Shown: positions 11,884 to 19,041 of the stretch, piece by piece
How positions within the stretch are numbered: position 1 is the stretch's first letter
Layout of the letters: the number at the start of each line of letters is the position of its first letter
DNA from: JBAWZR01 sp037142915
GTDB lineage: Bacteria > Patescibacteriota > Minisyncoccia > Moranbacterales > UBA1568
Length of the DNA stretch: 20,985 nucleotides
Direction of reading: 5' to 3'
NCBI GenBank assembly: GCA_037142915.1
Contig: JBAWZR010000010.1
Span: forward strand, 1 to 20,985
The notes under the pieces: model-generated
Told to the model about the DNA's origin: nothing
Seen by the model: the letters and a program-made list of their open reading frames with translations, nothing else
Databases searched by the model: none
Position numbers and translations under genes: made by a program

Positions 11884-13116
11884 TTATTGAATCTGTCCGA
11901 CGACATTATAGATTGGGAGAATAACTGAAAACACGAGTATCGCCACGCCAACCGCCAAGAAAATAATCATAATCGGTTCGATGAGCGCTACCATGTTCTT
12001 CGCCATCACATCGGTCTCCTGCGTATAAAATTCAGAAGTATTCTTGAGAATCTGTTCCATCTCGCCGGTCTCCTCGCCCACTTGGATCATCTGCACCACG
12101 ATCCCTGGGATATGCTCCGGATACCGAGCGAAAGCCGTACTCATCGAGCCGCCCGCCTGCACCTCGCGGCCAACCTCATCGATGATACTCTTGTAACGAT
12201 CGTTACCAATGACATCAGCGACCGTGGTCAGACTGCGCACCATCGGGATACCGCTGCCGAGCAGGGCGCCCATATTGTCAGCGAAGCGAGCGATATAGAG
12301 TTTGCGCATCAGTGATCCCATCACCGGCAGATTGAGAATCAAATGACCGAAATCCTTCTTGCCGTCTTCGGTGTTGCTATAATACAAGACACTCAATATG
12401 AAGGCTACGACACCTAGGAACACTACCCACCAATACAGATTCATAAAATCCCCGATACCCATCACTACCTTCGTATACCACGGGACAACCGCGCCAGTCT
12501 CCTTGATGATCACGGTAATCTTGGGGAGGATAAAGGAAATCACGATGAAACCGACGATAGCACCGACAGACAACACGAAAGCGGGATAGATCATCGCGCT
12601 GCGGATCTGCGAATTGAGCACGTATTGCTTCTCGAGATTGTCGGCGAGAAGGCTGATGGAGCGTCTCAAATTACCCGAGATTTCACCGGCACGAATCATA
12701 CTTACCTCGAGCTTGGTGAATACCTGACTATATGACTCCATACTCTCCGAGAGCGACATACCATCCTCGACATTATTTGCAACATCGCGAATCACCCGAC
12801 GGAAATAGAGGTTCTCCAATTGATCGCCCACGGTATGCAGAGCATTTAATATCGGGACATGCGCGTTGATCAGAGCTCCCAATTGACGGAAGAACAACGA
12901 CTTCTCTTTGAGCGAGACGCCCTCCCACAGATGCTGAAAACTATCCAAAAAACCACCCTGACTGACGACGGAATCATCACTCGTATCATGCTCGATAGAG
13001 ATAGGGATGAGATTGTTCCGCTGGAGAATTTGCACCGCCAATTCCTCATTGATGGAATTGACTTTCCCCTCGACCACAAGACCCTGTTGGTCTTTCGCTT
13101 TGAAAAGAAATTTCAT
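11884..13116 (-). CDS. pilC: Type IV pilus inner-membrane platform protein PilC
   Basis: PilC/GspF family polytopic protein on which PilB and PilT act to add or remove pilins. The ATG at 13116 (MKFLFKAKDQQGLVVEGKV) matches the family N-terminus and gives 410 aa, the usual length. The upstream open frame would run through the promoter. Two GspF domains are visible, each with a helical cytoplasmic part (FFRQLGALINAHVPILNAL; ARFADNMGALLGSGIPMVRS) followed by hydrophobic helices (AMIYPAFVLSVGAIVGFIVI; WVVFLGVVAFILSVLYY; the C-terminal EPIMIIFLAVGVAILVFSVI). A conserved-type QVGEETGEM lies near the end. There is no SD. An extended -10 sits about 55 bases upstream. PilC follows pilT across a REPIN-like repeat. 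Confidence 0.96.
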   Translation of the reverse strand: MKFLFKAKDQQGLVVEGKVNSINEELAVQILQRNNLIPISIEHDTSDDSVVSQGGFLDSFQHLWEGVSLKEKSLFFRQLGALINAHVPILNALHTVGDQLENLYFRRVIRDVANNVEDGMSLSESMESYSQVFTKLEVSMIRAGEISGNLRRSISLLADNLEKQYVLNSQIRSAMIYPAFVLSVGAIVGFIVISFILPKITVIIKETGAVVPWYTKVVMGIGDFMNLYWWVVFLGVVAFILSVLYYSNTEDGKKDFGHLILNLPVMGSLMRKLYIARFADNMGALLGSGIPMVRSLTTVADVIGNDRYKSIIDEVGREVQAGGSMSTAFARYPEHIPGIVVQMIQVGEETGEMEQILKNTSEFYTQETDVMAKNMVALIEPIMIIFLAVGVAILVFSVILPIYNVVGQIQ

Positions 13117-13170
13117 ACTGATTCGATTTTTATATTTATAGAAATAATTTGAAAAATTTTCTCTACTTCT

Positions 13171-13179
13171 AGTATACCA
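13171..13179 (-). promoter_or_regulatory. Extended -10 promoter of pilC
   Basis: Minus strand TGGTATACT followed by AG. No matching -35. It lies just downstream of the REPIN-like repeat. Confidence 0.55.
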
Positions 13180-13201
13180 CAAAAAGAAAACTCCCGGCTA
13201 C

Positions 13202-13315
13202 CTGTCATTGCGAGGGCGTACTCGCCCGTGGCAATCCCCCTCAAAAAAACAACTCTTAGCTTTTTCTTCTTGGCACGAGATTGCCGCATCCGCCATGGCG
13301 GACTCGCAATGACAG
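13202..13315. repeat. REPIN-like inverted repeat pair between pilT and pilC
   Basis: Outer 13 bases CTGTCATTGCGAG (13202-13214) pair exactly with 13303-13315. The left arm runs to GGCAATCCCCC at 13240 and the right arm begins GAGATTGCC at 13277. Each arm has its own hairpin core (GGGCGTACTCGCCC; CCGCCATGGCGG). The spacer between arms is about 36 bases. Confidence 0.85.
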
Positions 13316-13327
13316 AAATATATTTTA

Positions 13328-14410
13328 CTATTCCTTCTCACCCAATATCATCCGATAATAATCCATATTCTTCACATACCGGTATGTCTCATTGATATCG
13401 ACGATATTGCGCTGCACCAGATCTGCCAGAGATCGGTCGAGAGACACCATCCCCTCGCGCAGGTTCGTCTCGATGACGGAATCGATCTGGAAACTCTTGC
13501 CCTCCCGGATGAGCGTGCTGATGGCACGGTTTTTGATCATAATCTCGACGGCCGGAATGCGACCACCTCCGATGATCGGCAGGAGTCGCTGTGAGATCAC
13601 TCCCAACAGGACATTGGCCATCTGCGCCTTGATCTGATTTTGCTGATGCGAAGGGAATACATCCGTGATGCGATCGATGGTCTGAGCGGTGTCGTTGGTA
13701 TGGAGCGTGGCGAAGACTAGGTGACCTGTCTCGGCGGCGGTCATCGCGGTTGCGATCGTATCGAGGTCACGCAACTCACCCAAGAGCAGCACATTGGCGT
13801 CTTCTCGGAACGCCGACCGCAGAGCCTGTGAGAACGATTTCGAATCCGAACCGATCTCACGCTGATTGATGATACAACGATCCTGCGTATAGACATACTC
13901 GATAGGGTCTTCAATCGTGATGATGTGACGATCCTGCGTGTGATTGATGCGATCGATCAGAGCGGCGAGCGTCGTCGATTTGCCATGCCCCACCGGCCCT
14001 ACTACCAACACCAACCCCTGGGAAAAACTCGCAAAATCATACAGCGATGTCGGCATATTCAGCTCCTCCAGCGAACGGATTTCCGAACTCACGAAACGCA
14101 TAGTCACACTCACATAACCCCGCTGCATAAACACGTTCACTCGGAAGCGCGCCTTGTCCGCGAAATTATAGGAAAAATCCAGTTCTCTATTTTCGATAAA
14201 TTCCGCTTGTTGTTCAGGTGTCATCAACGCATTGGCGAGCGCTACGGTATCACCCGGGGTTAATAGAGCTTCCTCGGCTATCGGGATGAGATTACCATCT
14301 ATTCGCAGTGTCGGATATCGACTCACGCCCAAATGGAGGTCGGAAGCACCCTGTTGTCCGATCAATTCCAATAGTTTTTTCATCTTCTGTTCCGCTTGAA
14401 AACTTTCCAT
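13328..14410 (-). CDS. pilT: Type IV pilus retraction ATPase PilT
   Basis: Hexameric cytoplasmic ATPase that depolymerises the pilus, powering twitching or DNA uptake. 360 aa, normal for PilT. Visible motifs: the N-terminal GASDLHLGVSRYPTLRIDG, Walker A GPVGHGKS (138-145, with His where many have Ser or Thr), ITIEDPIEY, Walker B VLLLGELRDLDT (about 207-218), TGHLVFATLHTNDT, and the PilT-type C-terminal helix AISTLIREGK. These separate it from PilB, which it follows by 12 bases. The ATG at 14410 has no SD, so translational coupling with pilB is possible. PilT next to PilB indicates dynamic, retractable pili. Confidence 0.96.
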   Translation of the reverse strand: MESFQAEQKMKKLLELIGQQGASDLHLGVSRYPTLRIDGNLIPIAEEALLTPGDTVALANALMTPEQQAEFIENRELDFSYNFADKARFRVNVFMQRGYVSVTMRFVSSEIRSLEELNMPTSLYDFASFSQGLVLVVGPVGHGKSTTLAALIDRINHTQDRHIITIEDPIEYVYTQDRCIINQREIGSDSKSFSQALRSAFREDANVLLLGELRDLDTIATAMTAAETGHLVFATLHTNDTAQTIDRITDVFPSHQQNQIKAQMANVLLGVISQRLLPIIGGGRIPAVEIMIKNRAISTLIREGKSFQIDSVIETNLREGMVSLDRSLADLVQRNIVDINETYRYVKNMDYYRMILGEKE

Positions 14411-14422
14411 ACTTTTTTCGCT

Positions 14423-16282
14423 TTAATAGTTAGTGTCTTCATTGTTCTCCTCTTCTAGATTCTCCAGAGAAGGCTTCGCGGGTGATGTCGGTATTTCGTC
14501 TTCCATCAAATCATTGAGGATATTGCCTTCGGTCACACCCTCAACTTCCACCAATGTCGTCAAACCCTTCAACGCTTTTAGTATACCATCTTGTCGCATC
14601 GAAAGCATATGTTGTGACGCCGCCTCTTCGACGATTTTTGCCTCATTGCCACGGTGATCGATGATGATTTCTTGGATTACAGGGGTCACTTCAAGCACTT
14701 CTATCACGGCCACCCGACCCAGATATCCCGTCTTGCGACATTTATCACACCCCGCACCTTGGAAAAAACGCAATACCGGACGACCTGATGCGTCAATTTC
14801 GATGCCATATTTTTCAAATTCTTCAGATAAGACCTCGGCAATCGAGGCTTCAACAGTTTCCTTGAGTTTTTTGGTAATGGTCACTTCCTTCTTACAATCC
14901 GGACACACTCGACGGACAAGTCGTTGCGCCATCACCACCTGCAAAGACGAAGACAAGAGAAACGGTTCAATGCCCATATCGATAAGACGCGGCACCGCAC
15001 CGATAGCAGTATTGGTATGCAAAGTGGAAAAAACAAGATGCCCTGTGAGTGCTGCGTGAATGGAAAGCTCAGCGGTTTCCTCATCGCGAATCTCCCCAAC
15101 CATAATCACATTGGGATCCTGGCGGAGGATGGATCGTAATCCATTGGCAAAAGTATAGCCGATTTCCGGTTTTACCTGGCTCTGATTGATACCATTCAAA
15201 AAATATTCCACAGGATCTTCCAATGTGACGATATTGCGCTCCTGGTTATTGAGCAGTTTCAAAAAAGCATACAGTGTCGTCGATTTTCCGGATCCGGTCG
15301 GCCCAGTGATAAGGATGATGCCGAAGGGCTCCTTGATCTTCCGAGTCAGGACTTCGTGATTGCGCCCTTCTAGTCCGAGATCCTGCAGATTTGCCATTCC
15401 CTTGGAGGTGTCCAGTACGCGCAACACGACCTTCTCGCCTTCGACGACGGGGAAAGTCGAGACACGGAGATCCACCGAGCGCGCCTTGTATTCGACACGA
15501 AATCTCCCATCCTGAGGTTTGCGCCTCTCATCGATTTTCAAGCTAGCCAAAATCTTGATACGCGACACGACCGATCGACCGATCTCTATCGGGAGAACCA
15601 ATGCTGTCGCCAGCGTGCCATCAACACGAAACCGGACACGATAATTCTTATCGATTGGCTCGATATGGATATCGCTCGCCCGTGCCTCGAGTGCATGCTC
15701 TACAAGCACCTGCACCAATCGTGCCACCGAAGTATCCTGCAATGATTGATCGGGAATCAATGCAGCTCCCGCCAATTCAGGCGAAAGATGAGCCGCTTGA
15801 GCAGTTGGCAACGACACCTCTCCTTCGAGCGCGGTTTGCTCAGGAAGAAGTTCTTTTGTTTCGGGTTGGGAATCATTGTCCGGTGATACTTGAGAAACAT
15901 TCTCCAAAGAAACTTCACCTGATGAGTTTTTGGCGAAAGAAGAAATAGCATCTTGAACATTTCCCTCCGGATTACTGCACAAAATAATTATACGCTCTAG
16001 AATTTCCTGAGTCGTCTGATAAATTTCAATGGAAACGTTTTGCTTTTCGGCAAGAAAATACAGGACATTGAGCGCATCGACATCATTTGGGTTGAGGAGT
16101 GCGACTTGCAGAGCTGAGTTCTCCGCACGACCAAAAACCGCCATCTGATAACGGCGCATAATTTGGTCTGACATTACTCCTTTCAACTCGCTCGGAATAT
16201 CCTGTGGCACTTCAGTCAATTGCTTCACCGGAGCGGAGTCTTTGGCTGGCTTCTGAGAGAGTGTATTTCCTATGAAAGCCAT
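14423..16282 (-). CDS. pilB: Type IV pilus extension ATPase PilB
   Basis: GspE/PilB ATPase that drives pilin polymerisation through PilC. 619 aa. The N-terminal region (about 36-105) resembles the GspE/MshE N domain. An acidic, Ser/Glu-rich linker follows (about 115-170). Core: RASDIHIEP (201-209), Walker A GPTGSGKS (327-334), LEDPVEYF, Walker B MVGEIRDEE (394-402), TGHLVFSTLHTN, and the zinc-binding cysteines C460PDC463 and C512DKC515 characteristic of PilB but not PilT. A Glu/Asn-rich acidic tail ends the protein. The ATG at 16282 is supported only by ORF extent, as there is no SD. A hairpin (16311-16362) lies between pilO and this gene and could attenuate read-through. Confidence 0.97.
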   Translation of the reverse strand: MAFIGNTLSQKPAKDSAPVKQLTEVPQDIPSELKGVMSDQIMRRYQMAVFGRAENSALQVALLNPNDVDALNVLYFLAEKQNVSIEIYQTTQEILERIIILCSNPEGNVQDAISSFAKNSSGEVSLENVSQVSPDNDSQPETKELLPEQTALEGEVSLPTAQAAHLSPELAGAALIPDQSLQDTSVARLVQVLVEHALEARASDIHIEPIDKNYRVRFRVDGTLATALVLPIEIGRSVVSRIKILASLKIDERRKPQDGRFRVEYKARSVDLRVSTFPVVEGEKVVLRVLDTSKGMANLQDLGLEGRNHEVLTRKIKEPFGIILITGPTGSGKSTTLYAFLKLLNNQERNIVTLEDPVEYFLNGINQSQVKPEIGYTFANGLRSILRQDPNVIMVGEIRDEETAELSIHAALTGHLVFSTLHTNTAIGAVPRLIDMGIEPFLLSSSLQVVMAQRLVRRVCPDCKKEVTITKKLKETVEASIAEVLSEEFEKYGIEIDASGRPVLRFFQGAGCDKCRKTGYLGRVAVIEVLEVTPVIQEIIIDHRGNEAKIVEEAASQHMLSMRQDGILKALKGLTTLVEVEGVTEGNILNDLMEDEIPTSPAKPSLENLEEENNEDTNY

Positions 16283-16310
16283 TGGCGTGGTCTTACAAGA
16301 TCAATTAAAA

Positions 16311-16362
16311 TTAGGACTCTCTCACTCAAGCGTAGTTCGAGATGCGAGTAAGAGAATCCTAA
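16311..16362 (-). terminator. Hairpin between pilO and pilB (possible terminator or attenuator)
   Basis: Arms 16311-16327 and 16346-16362 match at 15 of 17 positions, with an 18-base loop. In the minus direction the stem is followed by a weak T-rich run (TAATTTTAATT). The loop shares AGTTCGAG and nearby bases with the structure at 11763-11881. Confidence 0.45.
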
Positions 16363-16373
16363 TGGTGTTCTTT

Positions 16374-17204
16374 TTAATGAACGAATGGATTTGCCTTGCC
16401 ACCGGCAACTGGCTGCATTGGCGGGACGATCGCCGCGCCGCGAGCGAGAAATTCATTCAATACTTGGACTGATTTCGTATCCAGGCTTGTCGCAGCAAAA
16501 ACATCTTTTCCAGCATCGGCAGACGCGTTCTTATAATTGCCAACTGGAGGCAATGACGAGAAAATGACGGTCACATTAAAGGTGAGTTGTCCGCTAGCTG
16601 CCGGTGTAGCCGTTCCGGTACCTTTTTCGACAGTCTTCTCTTGGCCAATGACGATCTTATCGATACTATTGAAATGATTCGTGAAAGCAAGTTTCGTCAA
16701 GAAATCCTTGACATTCGGATATGCACCGCGCCCCTTAATAATTACTGACACGGAGTTCATCTGCACGGGAGGAATGACCTCCTCCAGTTGCGCATTCTGA
16801 CTGGCGAAATTCGGGTCAAGCTGAGAACTTGCATTCGCCCCGGTGGTCAAGGTCGTCGGAGCTTCCACTACTGGATTGACGATCTCAGTGGGAGTGAGAG
16901 CTTCAACTATGACACCTGTTTGATTCGCCAAAAAATTCACTGTATCCACCACGGCGTCGCTCTGTTGCTTCCGGGGAAGATATTGACCCAAAACACTCTC
17001 TTCAAGAGATGCTTTGTTTTTGAGATCCTGAACCAACAATTGCACATTATTCGCTCGGGTTTTCGCATCATTTTCGAGCTGGTTCAATTGTTGTTTTTCT
17101 TTGAAATTCGCCAGTCCCCGTATGATCTCCGGCTGGATATAAAGTACGGCTATTACCAAAGAAACGACAAGAGCTAAAGGAAAAAAGAATATTTTCAATC
17201 GCAT
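16374..17204 (-). CDS. pilO: Type IV pilus alignment protein PilO-like
   Basis: Inner-membrane protein that pairs with PilN to link PilM to the pilus machinery. 276 aa. It has one N-terminal TM helix (IFFFPLALVVSLVIAVLYI), a charged coiled-coil region (about 33-75, KEKQQLNQLENDAKTRANN), and a globular domain with the PilO-like pattern (VSVIIKGRGAYPNVKDFLTK, then LTFNVTVIFSSLPP). A Thr/Asn/Ala-rich stretch interrupts the middle. The C-terminal extension ends GGKANPFVH. Assignment rests on topology and position after pilN more than on sharp motifs. No pilP or pilQ follows. The ATG at 17204 has no SD and lies 42 bases after pilN. Confidence 0.82.
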   Translation of the reverse strand: MRLKIFFFPLALVVSLVIAVLYIQPEIIRGLANFKEKQQLNQLENDAKTRANNVQLLVQDLKNKASLEESVLGQYLPRKQQSDAVVDTVNFLANQTGVIVEALTPTEIVNPVVEAPTTLTTGANASSQLDPNFASQNAQLEEVIPPVQMNSVSVIIKGRGAYPNVKDFLTKLAFTNHFNSIDKIVIGQEKTVEKGTGTATPAASGQLTFNVTVIFSSLPPVGNYKNASADAGKDVFAATSLDTKSVQVLNEFLARGAAIVPPMQPVAGGKANPFVH

Positions 17205-17246
17205 AGGTTTTTGTTTTTATGTATAGTTATATTTATGCAGATTATT

Positions 17247-17774
17247 TTATGAAGATGCTTTGTCGGTCATCGTGACCTCTCCCGTAAACAACCCATCACT
17301 CCCGACAGAAATATTGCCCCCGATGACATTATCGAAAGACCCCTTAAATGAAAGTATCTGCTGTGCGATATCCTTAAGTGCAGCTGTCTGAAGAGTAAGC
17401 TTGATAATTCCGGCTTGCCCGTCGCGTTGATATGACAACACCATCACTGATGGAAGGACTGTTTTTTCCAATCGGCCGAAGGTATCACCTGGAATCACAA
17501 TCGTTCCAATGTGTTTTTGGACTTCCTCACCTCGGCGAAAGAAATCCGTCACTGCTTGCGCACTCGGTGAATTGACCTGCGCTGCCAAGTTACTCACATT
17601 TAACCGTTGTCCAGCCATCTGCGAAGCCACGACGCCATTGTACGAAAGCAGAATACCATACACTACTACTGCAAACACCAGTAAACCCGACGAAAGCCAG
17701 AAAGCGGTACCCACCAAGGGAGTTTCTCTGGATTCACTATTTTTCCCGTCCCTCGAAAGATTAATATTGACCAT
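17247..17774 (-). CDS. pilN: Type IV pilus assembly protein PilN-like
   Basis: Bitopic membrane protein, 175 aa. The N-terminus MVNINLSRDG carries the INL motif by which PilN docks into the cytoplasmic PilM. It is followed by one TM helix (about 25-46, WLSSGLLVFAVVVYGILLSY) and a periplasmic-side domain with the beta-strand pattern of PilN (LPSVMVLSYQRDG...IIKLTLQTAALKDIAQQI). It lies between pilM and pilO, the standard order. Two extended -10 boxes occur in the 83-base gap after pilM, so the gene probably has its own promoter as well as read-through. No SD. Confidence 0.88.
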   Translation of the reverse strand: MVNINLSRDGKNSESRETPLVGTAFWLSSGLLVFAVVVYGILLSYNGVVASQMAGQRLNVSNLAAQVNSPSAQAVTDFFRRGEEVQKHIGTIVIPGDTFGRLEKTVLPSVMVLSYQRDGQAGIIKLTLQTAALKDIAQQILSFKGSFDNVIGGNISVGSDGLFTGEVTMTDKASS

Positions 17775-17825
17775 ACGCTAAAAAAATTATTTATTTTTTA
17801 TGTTTTATTATTTCACGTTATTTTT

Positions 17826-17850
17826 AATATACCACATTTTTAGTATACCA
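17826..17850 (-). promoter_or_regulatory. Two tandem extended -10 boxes before pilN
   Basis: Minus strand TGGTATACT (17850-17842) and, 16 bases on, TGGTATATT (17834-17826). Both carry the TGN extension, and no clear -35 is present. They lie between the pilM stop and the pilN start. Confidence 0.5.
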
Positions 17851-17857
17851 CAAAAAA

Positions 17858-18913
17858 TTATTTTTGATCCAAGCCACCAAGAGCCAGACCGATAGCAATG
17901 GAGAATGACGAACCATACTGCTCAATCGCTGGACGCAATCGCTCCGGAAAACGCACCCTCGCCCAAGGATTAGCAAACGTTACCGGGAGTTGTAATGCAT
18001 CGGAAATATATTGGTCGAGTCCCTTCATCCTCCCGGATCCACCTGAAAGAATCACTCCATCGATAGACTGATTTTGTTTTTGAGCTGTTTCGATCAGCCG
18101 CTTCGCCTCATAGCGGATCATCTCCAAAGCAGGGAAAACCAATGGTGCACCTTGTTGATGAAAATAATCATTCGTACCTTTTTTGAGTTGCTCGGCTCGA
18201 GTCCAACTTACACGGAGACTCTCCATCAAGGTGTTTGTGATTTCATTACCACCAGAATTCAGTGTCCGGTTCGCCGTCACCGTCCCATGTTCGACCGAAA
18301 TAATATTGGTTATCCGCGAACCGATATCAATCAACATCCAATTTTTGGACATATCATCGACTGATGACCGCACCAATGAAAAAATTTCCAATTCCAAAAG
18401 CTCCAGAGAGAGCGGCTGCCCATGTAAATAACTCTCGTATCGTGCGATGTCCTTATCGAGGGCTGCAACTAAAAGAATTTGCATTTTTTCATTCGGATTG
18501 CGACTGGGACGGATGATCTCCCAACTCAAAACCACCTCTTCGAGCGGGATAGGAATGTATTTCGGAGCTTCGAAGCGGATAGCGCCCTCCAATTCTTTGG
18601 CATTCATCGGAGGCATCTCTATCACCGTGAGCAATCCGGATCCTGCAGGCAACGCAAGACAAACAGATGCCTCCGTGATTTTCATCTTTCGCAACAAGGC
18701 GCGCAAGTGAACCCGGACTTTTTCTTCCGGTGCCTGAATCTGAAATACGCCCTTGCCCTCGGAAAAACCAAGTTCGGCCTGGCCATAATTCACGAGCGTC
18801 GGCACTCGGCCAACGAGACCAAGCTCCACTACCTTGATATACGTCGTGCCGAGATCGATACCGACGACCGACGACTTATTCCTCAATTTTTCAAATTCAA
18901 AAAATTCAAACAT
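17858..18913 (-). CDS. pilM: Type IV pilus actin-like ATPase PilM
   Basis: Cytoplasmic actin-fold protein that binds nucleotide and the N-terminal INL motif of PilN. 351 aa, typical. Phosphate-1 motif VVGIDLGTTYIKVVEL (16-31), SHS2-like insert with VCLALPAGSGLLTVIEMPPM, phosphate-2 motif LIDIGSRITN (194-203) and adenosine motif GVILSGGSGRMKGL (286-299) are all present, so it should bind ATP. The extra N-terminal MFEFFEFEKLRNK is hydrophobic/charged, as in some FtsA/PilM proteins. The ATG at 18913 has no SD. An extended -10 lies about 50 bases upstream. It is the first gene of the pil cluster. Confidence 0.96.
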   Translation of the reverse strand: MFEFFEFEKLRNKSSVVGIDLGTTYIKVVELGLVGRVPTLVNYGQAELGFSEGKGVFQIQAPEEKVRVHLRALLRKMKITEASVCLALPAGSGLLTVIEMPPMNAKELEGAIRFEAPKYIPIPLEEVVLSWEIIRPSRNPNEKMQILLVAALDKDIARYESYLHGQPLSLELLELEIFSLVRSSVDDMSKNWMLIDIGSRITNIISVEHGTVTANRTLNSGGNEITNTLMESLRVSWTRAEQLKKGTNDYFHQQGAPLVFPALEMIRYEAKRLIETAQKQNQSIDGVILSGGSGRMKGLDQYISDALQLPVTFANPWARVRFPERLRPAIEQYGSSFSIAIGLALGGLDQK

Positions 18914-18963
18914 AAATCACAGTGTACTACTTTGGTATTTCTTTCACACTTCATCTTATTTCT

Positions 18964-18972
18964 AGTATAGCA
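18964..18972 (-). promoter_or_regulatory. Extended -10 promoter of pilM
   Basis: Minus strand TGCTATACT followed by AG, with a weak -35 (TTATCT) 17 bases upstream. It would start the pilM transcript near 18957. Confidence 0.55.
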
Positions 18973-18990
18973 TATAATGTAACGAGAGAT

Positions 18991-19017
18991 AAAACTCCGT
19001 ATCACTCTGAATACGAG
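18991..19017 (-). terminator. Weak intrinsic terminator after the glycosidase gene
   Basis: Minus strand CTCGTAT, 8-base loop, ATACGGAG, then TTTT: a 7-bp stem with one bulge. It lies between the glycosidase stop and the pilM promoter. Confidence 0.4.
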
Positions 19018-19041
19018 ATCGTCTTGCAACGACAATCCTCT

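Noticed and set aside
13117..13182. Longer PilC start at 13182
   Set aside because: It would translate the extended -10 region; PilC proteins start near the MKFLFKAKD-type sequence.
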